From: Streptomyces umbrinus | GTDB taxonomy: Bacteria > Actinomycetota > Actinomycetes > Streptomycetales > Streptomycetaceae | Direction of reading: 5' to 3' | Assembly: GCF_030817415.1 (NCBI RefSeq) | Contig: NZ_JAUSZI010000002.1 | Location: 12,189,501 to 12,253,500, forward strand | Length of the DNA: 64,000 nt | Shown here: positions 8,998-17,463 of the stretch, piece by piece | How positions within the stretch are numbered: position 1 is the stretch's first letter | Layout of the letters: every line of letters starts with the position of its first letter | Notes under the pieces: generated by a model | Databases searched by the model: none | Told to the model about the DNA's origin: nothing | The model's input: the letters and a program-made list of their open reading frames with translations, nothing else | Position numbers and translations under genes: made by a program

Positions 8998-10241
8998 GCG
9001 GCTGCGGGTGGGCTCTGGCCATCGAAGCGTTCGACGAGGTGGCCGCGTTCGAAGTGGGCGCCGGCGCGGACGAGGGCGACGAGGTGGGGTGCGTTCACAG
9101 CTCGCCAGCGGGTCTGGGTGGACTCGATGAGCTTGAAGACCATCGCGAGGGCGGCGGCCCGGCTCCCGGCACCCTTGGTGACCTTCGTTCGGAGTCGCGC
9201 GGTGGCGAGGGTCGATTCGATGGGATTTGTCGTAGGCAGGTGGATCCAATGTTCGGCCGGGTAGGCGAAGAACGCCAGCAGTTCGTCCTCGTCGTCCGTG
9301 ATCCGCTTGACGACCTTGGGGTACTTCGCGCCGTACTGCTTGGCGAAGGCGGCCACCGCCCGCGCTGCGTGCGCGTTGTAGATGTCCTGGATCGCGCGCT
9401 TGGCCGCAGGCTGCGCGGGCTTCGGCAGGGCGTCCAGGCAATTGGCTGTTTTGTGAACCCAACACCGCTGGTGGCGGGTGGTGGGGAAGACCTCGCTCAA
9501 AGCGTTCCAGAAGCCGAGTGCGCCATCGCCGACGGCCAACACCGGGGCGCGCATGCCGCGGCGGGCGCAGTCGCGCAGCAGCCCGGCCCATGCCTCGGAC
9601 GATTCGCGGTAGCCGTCGCTCATCGCGATGAGCTCCTTGGTGCCGTCGGCGCGCACGCCCATCAACACCAGCACGGCGGCCTTCGCCTCTTCCAGGCGGA
9701 TGCGCAGGTGGACGCCGTCGGCCCAGACGTAGTCGGTGCTCGACAGGTCGCGATCCTGGAAGGCGGTGTGATCGGCCTGCCGCTGCGCGGTCAGCCGGGC
9801 CACCGTCGCCGGCGACAGGCCGGCCGATGAGCCGAGGAACTGCTCCAACGCGGGCACGAAGTCGCCGGTGGACAGGCCGTGCAGGTAAAGCAGCGGCAGC
9901 ACCTCGCTGATCTTCGGGGACTTGCGGCACCAGGGCGGCAGGATCGCCGAGGAGAACCGCTTGCGCTCGCCGGTGCTCTCATCGACGCGCTTGTCGTTGA
10001 CGCGCGGCGCCTTGACCTCGATCGATCCGGCCGAGGTGGTGACCTTCCGCGGCTGATGCGAGCCGTTGCGCACTACCAGGCGGCGACCGCCCTCGTCTCG
10101 CTCCTCGGCCAACTCGGCTATGTAGGTGTTGACTTCCGCTTCAAGAGCGGCGGCCAGCATCCGCCTCGCGCCCTCGCGGACGATCTCGTCGATCAGGGAG
10201 CCGTTCGGAGTAGAGCCATCGGTATTGACTACGCTCAGCAC
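8994..10241 (-). CDS. IS256-family (mutator) transposase
   Basis: The protein is 415 residues, full length for the family. The DDE triad is visible: D in DYVWADGVHLRIRLEE, D in VLAVGDGALGFWNAL and E in TTNPIESTLATARLR. The CxxH-like region (RHQRCWVHKTAN) typical of mutator transposases is between the last two. The start is the ATG at 10241. The C-terminus (LVERFDGQSPPAAA) ends exactly where the VOC fragment ends on the other strand, so the last residues may be altered compared with relatives. Confidence 0.93.
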   Translation of the reverse strand: MLSVVNTDGSTPNGSLIDEIVREGARRMLAAALEAEVNTYIAELAEERDEGGRRLVVRNGSHQPRKVTTSAGSIEVKAPRVNDKRVDESTGERKRFSSAILPPWCRKSPKISEVLPLLYLHGLSTGDFVPALEQFLGSSAGLSPATVARLTAQRQADHTAFQDRDLSSTDYVWADGVHLRIRLEEAKAAVLVLMGVRADGTKELIAMSDGYRESSEAWAGLLRDCARRGMRAPVLAVGDGALGFWNALSEVFPTTRHQRCWVHKTANCLDALPKPAQPAAKRAIQDIYNAHAARAVAAFAKQYGAKYPKVVKRITDDEDELLAFFAYPAEHWIHLPTTNPIESTLATARLRTKVTKGAGSRAAALAMVFKLIESTQTRWRAVNAPHLVALVRAGAHFERGHLVERFDGQSPPAAA

Positions 10242-10362
10242 AGGGCGTGCCTTCCCGACCGACGTTCGCAGCGTCGGCCTACTCGGTGACCTTCAATCGA
10301 TCACTCGGGAAGGTATGCCCTCCGCGCGCCTCCCGAGCCCCGATCCACAGGTACTGAGCATT

Positions 10363-10471
10363 GCTCCCGAGTTTGGCGGAGTTCGTCGACGTCGTACACC
10401 TGCGACAGCTCGTCGATGTGCCCGGTGTACTCGCGGCCGTACTGAGCTTGTTCCGCTTTGACGGACACCAT
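10363..10471 (-). pseudogene. N-terminal gene fragment cut by the IS256 element
   Basis: On the minus strand an ATG at 10471 opens a frame reading VKAEQAQYGREYTGHIDE and then LSQVYDVDELRQ, before running into the IS256 end. The helical charged sequence looks like genuine coding DNA rather than a shadow. The family is not recognised, no ribosome binding site is evident, and the rest of the gene is gone. Confidence 0.35.
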
Positions 10472-10692
10472 CGGTGTGGTGGTCAGGCTGCGGGCTCGCG
10501 CGCGACTGCGGCTAGTGGTCCTACGGTCTCACAGATGTCGTGCCCCGGTGCGGGAGCCGGGCCGAGTGCCGAAGGGGTCGTGGTTGACGTCCGGATGCCT
10601 CCTACGCACCGACGAGGGCCGTGTTCTGGCACCCCGCAGGATGTTTGCGATGAACGGCCAGATGCCGAATGAGTTCCTCAGCGTCCCGATTG

Positions 10693-11541
10693 TCAGCGGG
10701 CTTCGCTGAGCCGGGACGCACGCATGAGATCGAGTTGGTCGGCGCCGCGGGTTCCCGGGGCCGCTGTGTAGGTGACGATGCGCAGGTCGACTCTCGGCAA
10801 GGTCAGCACGTCGCAGTCCAGGGTGACGTCGCCAAGCTCGGGATGGCTGATCGTCTTCAGGTCCCCAGCCAGCTGCTCCATGCCCGCCACGGCCCACAGT
10901 TCACCGAAGAACGGCGAGGCCCTGCGCAACCCGTCCACGAGAGTGGCCAGCTCCGGGTCGGCCGGATAGCGGCCGACCGCTTCGCGCAGGTCCGCGACGA
11001 TCGCCGTCTCGAACGCGTACTGTCCGGCCGCCGATGAGACGGGGTACAGGTGCCAGCGCCCCTCTCCCGTGCCGAAGAGTGCGCGGGCGAGGTTGCGTTC
11101 GGCGGGTGGCAGGCCGGACGGGTCGCCGTGCAGAGCCGTCCACATGTCGTTCCACCACAGCAGGCTCCAGTCGGCGGCGAACACGCCGATCGGGAGGTCA
11201 CCGAGGCGGGCGACGAGGCGGCGGATGCTCGGCGGCACGTGAGTGCCGACGGTGTGGTCGCGCGGGGCGAGCAGGCCGGCGGCGCGGAAGAGCTGGTCGC
11301 GTTCGGCCGGGGTGAGCCGCAGCGCGCGGGCGATGGCCGAGACCACCTGCGCGGAGGGATTGGTGGCCCGGCCCTGCTCCAGGCGCAGCACGTACTCGAC
11401 CGAGAGGCCGGCGAGCTCGGCGAGTTCCTCGCGGCGCAGGCCAGGGGCGCGGCGGCGGGCCGACCGGGCGTAGCCAGCATCGGCCGGGTCGAGGCGGTCG
11501 CGCCAGCCGCGCAGTAAGGCGCCGAAGCTCAGGTCGCTCAC
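10693..11541 (-). CDS. XRE-family regulator, MmyB-like
   Basis: The protein is 282 residues. An N-terminal HTH (RAPGLRREELAELAGLSVEY, then VLRLEQGRATNPSAQVV) is followed by an MmyB-like ligand-binding domain with FAADWSLLWWNDMW and HPELGDVTLDCDVL. The GTG at 11541 is chosen because it overlaps the upstream SRPBCC stop as GTGA and has GGAG before it. The longer open frame upstream lies inside the neighbour. This class usually controls an adjacent redox or catabolic gene. Translational coupling to the SRPBCC gene suggests they act together. Two more regulators of this type are at 21221 and 36886. Confidence 0.92.
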   Translation of the reverse strand: MSDLSFGALLRGWRDRLDPADAGYARSARRRAPGLRREELAELAGLSVEYVLRLEQGRATNPSAQVVSAIARALRLTPAERDQLFRAAGLLAPRDHTVGTHVPPSIRRLVARLGDLPIGVFAADWSLLWWNDMWTALHGDPSGLPPAERNLARALFGTGEGRWHLYPVSSAAGQYAFETAIVADLREAVGRYPADPELATLVDGLRRASPFFGELWAVAGMEQLAGDLKTISHPELGDVTLDCDVLTLPRVDLRIVTYTAAPGTRGADQLDLMRASRLSEAR

Positions 11542-12035
11542 TCCTCCATGATGCCACCGGGCGTTTCCTGCACCACGGTCACCATCCTGGTGAGTGCAGC
11601 GCGCATGTAGCGGGCCCAGAGCGGCTTGAACGGCCCCGCGACGATCCAGCGGCGGCCTGGCAGCGGCCGGAAGTCGTACGTCCACCGGATCGACGTGCCG
11701 GTGCCATCGGGCAGGAACGACCACTCGCCGCGCACCCCGGAGATCAGCTTGGCCAGCACGTTGGTGAAGCCACTCAGCTCATAGGCGAACCCGTGCCCCT
11801 CCGCGATCTCGGTAAGCCGCTCGTCGGCCTTGGAGCCGTCGGTGAACCAGGTCTGGCGCGACGTCCCCGGCCGGTTCCAGGTGCCGGTCTGGTCGCGCAC
11901 TTCCGCGACGCCGGGGAACGGTCCCCACGGCTTGAACACCTGGGCGAGGTCGATCGGCACGATGACCTGGTAGGTGTGCGCGGGGCTGGACGTTGTACGG
12001 GCGAGGACGGTGATCGGGACACTCGTTTTGGTCAT
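11538..12035 (-). CDS. SRPBCC-family (START-like) protein
   Basis: The protein is 165 residues, with the helix-grip pattern of polyketide-cyclase/START-like proteins: an N-terminal strand (YQVIVPIDLAQVFKPWGPFP), a central VRDQTGTWNRPG, GEWSFLPDGTGTSIRWTYDF and a long C-terminal helix (PLWARYMRAALTRMVTVVQ). There is no catalytic signature beyond the hydrophobic-ligand fold. The first gene of a two-gene operon with the XRE regulator, with a 4-base overlap. A ligand-binding or stress role is inferred. Confidence 0.88.
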   Translation of the reverse strand: MTKTSVPITVLARTTSSPAHTYQVIVPIDLAQVFKPWGPFPGVAEVRDQTGTWNRPGTSRQTWFTDGSKADERLTEIAEGHGFAYELSGFTNVLAKLISGVRGEWSFLPDGTGTSIRWTYDFRPLPGRRWIVAGPFKPLWARYMRAALTRMVTVVQETPGGIMEE

Positions 12036-13065
12036 GCCACGAGCATCGCGGCCAGCGCCTGCCCGAGGCAGACACCTGTCAGTACATACCCTCGCGGTCT
12101 CGTCGTGTTCGCCGTGTCAACGGCGCAGTGGCCGTCGTGTCGTCGCCGGAGCGCTGCTGGCTGAGAAAGTTTGGCGTGAAACGCCATCCCGAAGGTCCGC
12201 AACCGATTATTAGGGCGTGTTGCGAAAGTGGATCAAGGTCGTGAAATGATCACGCCGTGGGGCGTGGTGATCTGACGAACGGCCAGTGGGCCCGGCTTGA
12301 ATTGTTGTTGCCGACGGGCAAGAAGCCAGGGCGGCCGCCGACATGGACGCGTCGGCAGCTGATCGACGGCATACGGTGGCGGACCAGGACTGGTGCGCCG
12401 TGGCGTGATCTCCCAGAGCGGTACGGACCGTGGGACCGGGCCTGCGACCTCTTTCGACGGTGGCAGCGCAACGGCACCTGGAAGCGGATCTTCGAGCAAC
12501 TGCAGGCGGAGGCCGATGCGAAGGGCCTGATCACCTGGGACGTCAGCGTGGACTCCACGATCGCCCGCGCCCACCAGCACGCCGCGGGGGCTCGCAAAAG
12601 GGGGATCTGCAGAAGGAGCCTCCTGGTGGCGTCGACACCGAGCCCGACGGCCACGGCCTCGGACGCTCGCGTGGCGGGTTGACCACCAAGCTGCACCTCG
12701 CGGTCGAGCAGGGGCAGAAGCCGCTGTCCCTGCTCGTCACCGCGGGCCAGAGGCATGACAGTCCGCAGTTCCAACCTGTAGGCATCCGGGTGCCCCGCAT
12801 CGGCCCGGGCCGACCTCGCACCAGGCCGGACAAGGTCCGCGCCGATAAGGCGTACGGCTCTCGCGCAAACCGCGTCTACCTGCGCAGACGAGGCGTCCCC
12901 TGCACGGTCCCGGAGAAGTCCGACCAGGTCCGCAACCGCAAGAAGCTCGGCTCCCGAGGCGGCCGACCGCCCAAGTTCGACAAGGCCGACTACAAAGAGC
13001 GCCACGCGGTGGAGTGCGGGATCAACCGGCTGAAGCGCCACCGGGCCGTGGCCACGAGATATGAC

Positions 13066-13287
13066 TGTGAGGATGGCGGTGCCGTCTCGGCGGTGGCCTG
13101 ACCCGCGATACGACTGACTGTCTTGTCCTGAGTCTTGATCTGTCGGCCACTGTCCGGGACGGCGCTCGCTGCCGCCAGGCCGGCGGGTGTGTCCCGATAG
13201 GGGCCTTCGCGACAGGCACCGTCACAGTCCTGACCACCCTGCCAGCCCGGCGACGGCCACCAGCTCCGGTTCAATGGCAGGAGACCG
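13066..13287 (+). ncRNA. Candidate bridge-RNA region of the IS110 element
   Basis: The 222 bases between the left end and the recombinase ATG contain no plausible gene. IS110-group elements such as IS621 encode in this place a structured bridge RNA with one loop matching the target and one matching the donor ends. I did not fold it; the call rests on position, length and family knowledge. Confidence 0.5.
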
Positions 13288-14388
13288 ATGACCAGTGCCA
13301 GCATGGCCCAGCCGATCCGTATTCACCATGACTGCCATCGTGAGGTAATCCTGGGTGTTGACACTCACAAGGATGCCCACGTGGCAGCCGTGATCTCGAC
13401 CACCGGCAAGCTGATCGATTGCCGGAGCTTTCCCACCACGACCGATGGCTACCAGCAGCTGCTGGACTGGGCCCGTTCATCAGGCATGGCCAGCCGCGCT
13501 GGAGTCGAGTGCACTGGCTCCTACGGAGCCGCGCTGAGCCGCTTTCTGCGCACCAACGAGCTGACCGTCATCGAGGTGAACCAGCCGGACAAGGCAACAC
13601 GCCGCCGTCGTGGCAAGACCGACACCATCGACGCCGAGGCAGCAGCCCATGCCGTGCTGTCCGGCCGAGCCACCGCGACGGCCAAGCTCGCTGACGGCCC
13701 CGTTGAAGCTCTCCGGCTCTTCAAGATGGCCAAGGTCTCCGCGGTCAAAGCTCGTACCCAGGCCATCAACCAGCTCAGGGCGGTACTCGTGACGGCCAGT
13801 CCCGAGCTGCGAGAGTCCCTTGACGGGCTGACCATCCCCAAACTGGTCCGAGCCTGCATGGCACTGCACAGGTCTACGGCCGGCACGGCGACAGCGGCCG
13901 CGGTCTTCACCCTGCGGCTGCTCGCCCGTCGAGTCGAAGAACCCGATCATGAGATCGCCGCTCTCAAGCAGCAGATCACCGACGTGATCAGGCAGCACAT
14001 CCCGCAGCTGCTTGACTGCTACGGCGTGGGTCCGGACACCGCCGCAGCGCTACTCATCGCCACAGGCGACAATCCCGAACGGCTCCACAGCGAGGCTTCG
14101 TTTGCCGCGCTCTGCGGAGTGAGCCCGGTCGAAGCATCCTCGGGCAAGACGCAGCGCAGAAGGCTCAACCGGGGCGGTGACCGTCAGGCCAACTCGGCTC
14201 TCTACACAATCGTCCTTGCTCGACTCCGCTGGGAGACACGCAGCCGCAGCTACGTCGAGCGACGCATCACCGAAGGCAAGACCCGACGCGAAGCCATCCG
14301 CTGCCTGAAACGCTACGTCGCCCGAGAGCTCTACACGATCATCATCCGAGCCCATGCTCGGCCCCGCGAACAGGCCCTGGCAGCTTGA
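13288..14388 (+). CDS. IS110-family DEDD recombinase
   Basis: The protein is 366 residues. The N-terminal RuvC-like DEDD domain has ILGVDTHKDAHVAAV, GVECTGSYGAALSRFL and DKATRRRRGKTDTIDAEAAA. The C-terminal Transposase_20 domain has LLDCYGVGPDTAAALLIATG, ALCGVSPVEASSGKTQRRR (holding the presumed catalytic Ser) and LNRGGDRQANSALYTIVLAR. All motifs are present, so it looks active. It catalyses RNA-guided insertion and excision with the bridge RNA encoded just upstream, by analogy to IS621. Confidence 0.95.
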   Translation: MTSASMAQPIRIHHDCHREVILGVDTHKDAHVAAVISTTGKLIDCRSFPTTTDGYQQLLDWARSSGMASRAGVECTGSYGAALSRFLRTNELTVIEVNQPDKATRRRRGKTDTIDAEAAAHAVLSGRATATAKLADGPVEALRLFKMAKVSAVKARTQAINQLRAVLVTASPELRESLDGLTIPKLVRACMALHRSTAGTATAAAVFTLRLLARRVEEPDHEIAALKQQITDVIRQHIPQLLDCYGVGPDTAAALLIATGDNPERLHSEASFAALCGVSPVEASSGKTQRRRLNRGGDRQANSALYTIVLARLRWETRSRSYVERRITEGKTRREAIRCLKRYVARELYTIIIRAHARPREQALAA

Positions 14389-14544
14389 CATCCATAGGGG
14401 CATCAAACTTGCCGTCCGCTATGAGGCAACAGTGCTGGTCGCAGCCATCAACGAGTGGCTACGACCAACAGCCTTCCCGCCGCCTCTCAAAGCCTGCCCA
14501 GCTGATCCTTCCGGACTCTCGTCGTGTCGGATGCCGGCCACCGA

Positions 14545-14961
14545 TCACACGGGCTTGACCACTCGGAAGCGTTCGGCAACGACGAGAGTGTCATCGGTAA
14601 TGTCGGGGGTGCGACCCAGGAACTCGCTCACGCCATCGCTCTGGAAGAACTCTTCGTGGGCTGCCCGCCACTGTGCAACATCGGAGTAGCCGCGCCCCTC
14701 GGCTCGCGCGAAGTCATCGTCGATTTCCTTCATGGGAACGACCCGTACGTCGACGAGTTCGATCGTGACGGCCGGACGACCCTCGGAATCGAGCACTGAG
14801 AACCGCTGGCCGCTCTGCGGCACTGCCTCTCCGGCGTGCTCATAGATCTCCAGGAGGCCTGTGAGCGCGGTCTTCTGACCGCTCAGGATCGCCGCCACGC
14901 CACGGTCACGTTCTGGTCCGGGAAAAGCGAGTTCAAGAGTCGGAAGATCGTCATGTCCCAT
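14545..14961 (-). CDS. ASCH-domain protein carried inside the IS5-type element
   Basis: The protein is 138 residues from the ATG at 14961; the frame extends upstream into the IS terminal repeat, which is not likely coding. It shows a typical ASCH layout: LELAFPGPERDRGVAAILSG, QKTALTGLLEIYEHAGE, PAVTIELVDVRVVPMKEIDD and the end VVAERFRVV. ASCH proteins have a PUA-like RNA-binding fold and some hydrolyse N4-acetylcytidine or cleave RNA. No such activity can be assigned here. It lies between the transposase and the right inverted repeat, so it would move with the element. Confidence 0.88.
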   Translation of the reverse strand: MGHDDLPTLELAFPGPERDRGVAAILSGQKTALTGLLEIYEHAGEAVPQSGQRFSVLDSEGRPAVTIELVDVRVVPMKEIDDDFARAEGRGYSDVAQWRAAHEEFFQSDGVSEFLGRTPDITDDTLVVAERFRVVKPV

Positions 14962-15045
14962 CGGGAGATGGTACGAACCCGGGTCGCGTTGATCAATGGC
15001 CGCTTGTCCCGACCCCCACAGCAAGCACTTTCGCAACACGCCCTA

Positions 15046-15280
15046 GCTCAGACACCAGCCGCAGAACTCCTTGAAATGGTCCGAGGCCCGCCGCTACATG
15101 GGCCGTGAATTCCTCGCCAAGGCCCGCTCCACCCGATCGAGTCAGAAACCGGCGAGACGGCCCTGCCCACCGAACTCACCGCATAGCCGCAAAACGAGAT
15201 CACCGAGTGGCCGTCGATACACCACTCCAGCGGACGTGACCGGGGCTGCTCGGCGTTTCGGCACCGGACGCAGGTGAGCA
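15046..15280. other. Stretch without a recognisable gene
   Basis: Between the IS5-type element and the hairpin at 15281 only short shadow frames are visible on both strands. No family, RNA or repeat was recognised. It may be the scar of an older gene. Confidence 0.4.
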
Positions 15281-15315
15281 GGCGACCGCGATCCCGTCCG
15301 GGGGTCGCGGTCGCC
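15281..15315 (+). terminator. Strong hairpin, likely terminator or boundary
   Basis: A perfect 11-bp stem (GGCGACCGCGA / TCGCGGTCGCC) with a 13-base loop lies about 180 bases before the protease gene. No T tract follows, as is common in Streptomyces terminators. It could end transcription from either side. Confidence 0.6.
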
Positions 15316-15497
15316 GACCCCAACTCCCTTTGGAATAAACCCTCGTGACTTCCCTCACGCTGTTACACAGCCGAGGGGAGGCCGCGATCGGCCCGATACG
15401 GGACGGAGGCCTGCCGGAGGAATGACGGACTCATAATCCTCGTCGGAAGGGGCGGCCGGGCGTCGGCCGCCCCGCGAGTCCGCCGGGGCCGCGCCCG

Positions 15498-16328
15498 GTG
15501 GCAGACGGAAGTGAGTCCACCTTGCGCAAGTCAGTGAGCCGACGGGCGGTCACCTCCCTCGCGGGTGTCTGCGCGTTGGGAACCGTGTTCGCCATGGCAC
15601 CCGTCGCCTCGGCGATCGTCGGGGGAGTGCCGGTACCGGACGGCGAGCGGCCCTTCGTCGTACAGATCGAGCAACAGGGCGACGACGGGACCTGGTCGCA
15701 CTACTGCGGCGGAGCACTCGTCCACAGCCGCGTTGTCGCCACGGCGGCGCACTGCGCCAGGTTCGCCGAGCAGGGCATGGTCAAGATCCGGCTGGTCCTG
15801 GGGCGGACCGACTCGAGCACGCCCGGCGGAACAGTGGTGACCGGCGACCGCTTCTCCGTCTACAGCCACCCCGACTTCGACACCGCGACCAACACGGACC
15901 TGGGGCTCATCGTGCTCGACAGCTCGGTCGACCAGCCTCGCGCGGCCCTGCCACTGCTGGGAACGCAGCTGCGGCCGGGGCGTCTCGTACGCGCCGCCGG
16001 TTGGGGACGTACCGATCTCGCCGATCCGAACAAGCCGTCCCGTATGCACGAAGTGAAGTTGCCCGTCAACAAGTTCGACACGGAGGGCGGTGCCTGGGAC
16101 AAGGAGTTCATCTGCGCGGGCACCGCCGAATCCCGGGTCGGCCCCGGGGACAGCGGGGGACCGTTGTTCGATACGAAGGCCTCCGGCAAAACGGTCGTGT
16201 ACGGGCTCGTGACCGGCGACACGAACACCTGCACCGGGCTCTTCACGAACCTGGCCGACCCCACCATCTGGAAGCCGTTCCGCGACCCGCTCGCCTCTCA
16301 TGGGCTCGGGCACGTCATCCCGGACTGA
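15498..16328 (+). CDS. Secreted trypsin-like serine protease (S1)
   Basis: The protein is 276 residues from GTG 15498; TTG 15522 is an alternative start with GGAAGTGAG before it. A signal peptide ends near PVASA, and the mature chain starts IVGGVPVPDGERPF, the classic S1 N-terminus. The catalytic triad is His in VVATAAHCARF, Asp in NTDLGLIVLDS and Ser in VGPGDSGGPLF. Cysteines at YCGGAL/AAHC can form the usual disulfide. It is a stand-alone extracellular protease with a strong hairpin upstream. Substrate preference is not predicted, though the S1 pocket region (ESRVGPGDSGG) lacks the Asp typical of true trypsins. Confidence 0.95.
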   Translation: MADGSESTLRKSVSRRAVTSLAGVCALGTVFAMAPVASAIVGGVPVPDGERPFVVQIEQQGDDGTWSHYCGGALVHSRVVATAAHCARFAEQGMVKIRLVLGRTDSSTPGGTVVTGDRFSVYSHPDFDTATNTDLGLIVLDSSVDQPRAALPLLGTQLRPGRLVRAAGWGRTDLADPNKPSRMHEVKLPVNKFDTEGGAWDKEFICAGTAESRVGPGDSGGPLFDTKASGKTVVYGLVTGDTNTCTGLFTNLADPTIWKPFRDPLASHGLGHVIPD

Positions 16329-16375
16329 ACCACACGGGTGGCGTACTGGGTCAAGGCGCTCCCTTCGGGGCGGCT

Positions 16376-16612
16376 TCACTTGGATTCGATTCGACCCAAT
16401 GGATCGACGCTCTCCGACAGGGACTCTTGCGCTGCCGACCAGTCGTCATCCTCAATGCCGAGTGCACGGCGAAGGCAGGCCCAGGTGACCTGCTGGATCA
16501 GGGCTACACGCTCGAGGCTTTCGTCTGTTGCTTCCCGGACCTCGTAGCCCGCGATCCCGCCGAGAGATCGCCGATACGCGGCTGATACACGGTTGAGCCT
16601 GGGCGGAGGCAC
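16376..16612 (-). CDS. Small hypothetical protein or gene remnant
   Basis: The minus-strand frame of 78 residues reads RVSAAYRRSLGGIAGYEVRE and then VALIQQVTWACLRRALGIED, a helical and charged sequence that looks more like coding than its overlapping plus-strand frames. No family is recognised and no convincing ribosome binding site is seen. It may be the tail of a larger lost gene. Confidence 0.35.
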   Translation of the reverse strand: MPPPRLNRVSAAYRRSLGGIAGYEVREATDESLERVALIQQVTWACLRRALGIEDDDWSAAQESLSESVDPLGRIESK

Positions 16613-16661
16613 GGTTCTGGCAGGGTGAGAGAGCCCCCGAACCTACCTCCGGACGGAAAAG

Positions 16662-17462
16662 ATGCCCGCTTCAGCAGCTGACGGGGGCGCGCCCGTGTCC
16701 ATGCCCGCGCCCGTGACGATCCTGCTCGTCGAGGACGACGCGGTGATCCGCAGATCCGTCACGATGGCGCTGGAGCGCTACGGCTACCGCGTCACCGCTG
16801 CCGCCGACGGCCTGACCGGACTCGAACTGTTCCGGGAGGGCCGGCACGACCTGCTGTTGCTGGATGTGATGCTGCCCGGCCTCGACGGCATCGGGCTGTG
16901 CCGCCGGATCCGGGAGACCAGCGTGGATCCCGTCCTGATGATGTCAGCGCGCGGCGACGTCCTGGACGTTGTCTCCGGCCTGGAGGCAGGGGCCGACGAC
17001 TACGTGGTCAAGCCCGTCGACACCGCCGTGCTGGTGGCCCGGATCCGTTCGCTGCTGCGGCGGGCCACATTCACCCCGGCCCCCGGCCCGGCGGCCGGGC
17101 CCGTGGCCGATCGTCCGGGCCTGTCGGACCAGCCGGACCCGCCGGACCGGTCGGGGAGGCCCGGCCGCGACCGGCACGCTCGGCTCGTCTTCGGCGACCT
17201 GGTCATCGACACGGGCGGCCTGGAGGTGTTCCGGGCCGGTGAACCGGTCGCGCTGGCCCCCACCGAACTGCGGCTGCTGCTGGAGTTCGCCGCGAACCCG
17301 GGCATCGTGCTGGACCGGCAGACCCTGCTGCGCGACGTGTGGGACTACGGCTGGGACGGCGACAGCCGCGTGGTCGACCTGTGCGTGCAGCGCCTGCGGA
17401 AGAAGATCGGGGCCGAGCGGATCGAGACCGTCCGCGGCTTCGGCTACAAGCTGCGGCGCTGA
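16662..17462 (+). CDS. OmpR-family response regulator (CseB-like)
   Basis: The receiver domain begins at TILLVEDDAVIRR, with the phospho-acceptor Asp in LLLLDVMLPGLDG, Ser in LMMSAR and Lys in DDYVVKPVDTA. After a Pro/Asp/Gly-rich linker of about 40 residues, longer than usual, comes a Trans_reg_C winged helix (PTELRLLLEFAANPGIVLDR, DLCVQRLRKKIG, VRGFGYKLRR). The true start may be one of the internal ATG codons near 16699 (MPAPVTILLVEDD). It is followed one base later by the kinase gene. It resembles CseB of Streptomyces envelope-stress systems, but no sigma-factor gene is next to it. Confidence 0.92.
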   Translation: MPASAADGGAPVSMPAPVTILLVEDDAVIRRSVTMALERYGYRVTAAADGLTGLELFREGRHDLLLLDVMLPGLDGIGLCRRIRETSVDPVLMMSARGDVLDVVSGLEAGADDYVVKPVDTAVLVARIRSLLRRATFTPAPGPAAGPVADRPGLSDQPDPPDRSGRPGRDRHARLVFGDLVIDTGGLEVFRAGEPVALAPTELRLLLEFAANPGIVLDRQTLLRDVWDYGWDGDSRVVDLCVQRLRKKIGAERIETVRGFGYKLRR

Positions 17463-17463
17463 C

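Larger units (their letters stand above)
8627..10361 (-). mobile_element. IS256-family element, possibly enclosing a VOC fragment
   Basis: The transposase is on the minus strand (8994-10241). An end-like sequence CCTGTGGATCGG lies at 8634-8645, and its inverse CCGATCCACAGGT lies near 10340-10352. If these are its two ends, the 350 bases between transposase stop and left end carry a VOC gene fragment inside the element. No 8-bp target repeat was found, so the left end may instead belong to a different copy. Confidence 0.6.
13066..14404 (+). mobile_element. IS110-family element
   Basis: The element is 1,339 bases (boundaries ambiguous by one C) and lies between ...ATATGAC and AAACTTG... of the IS5 transposase. 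Its left non-coding part of 222 bases precedes the recombinase and the right tail is only 16 bases, the layout of IS110-group elements whose left end encodes a bridge RNA. There are no inverted repeats and no target duplication, as expected. Insertion in a conserved codon position of a transposase fits sequence-programmed targeting. Confidence 0.88.
12257..14689 (+). pseudogene. IS5-family transposase (two frames) interrupted by IS110
   Basis: Frame one starts with GTG at 12257 ([37 protein letters not shown]), with the first Asp in [18 protein letters not shown]. It meets the A4G5 run (codons AAA AGG GGG) and continues in the -1 frame ([32 protein letters not shown] with the second Asp, [20 protein letters not shown] with the Glu). 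At 13065 IS110 starts. The sequence resumes at 14405 in the same frame with KLAVRYEATVLVAAINEWLR. Joining 13065 to 14405 restores an unbroken frame, so the break is due only to IS110. Confidence 0.9.
12211..15045 (+). mobile_element. IS5-type element with ASCH passenger, split by IS110
   Basis: Perfect 19-bp inverted repeats lie at 12211-12229 and 15027-15045 (TAGGGCGTGTTGCGAAAGT); TA is likely the 2-bp target. Inside are a two-frame IS5/IS427-like transposase, an IS110 element inserted near the transposase 3' end, and a minus-strand ASCH-domain gene between the transposase and the right end. Removing the IS110 gives an element of about 1.5 kb. A cargo gene between transposase and end makes it a transporter-type IS. 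Confidence 0.85.
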
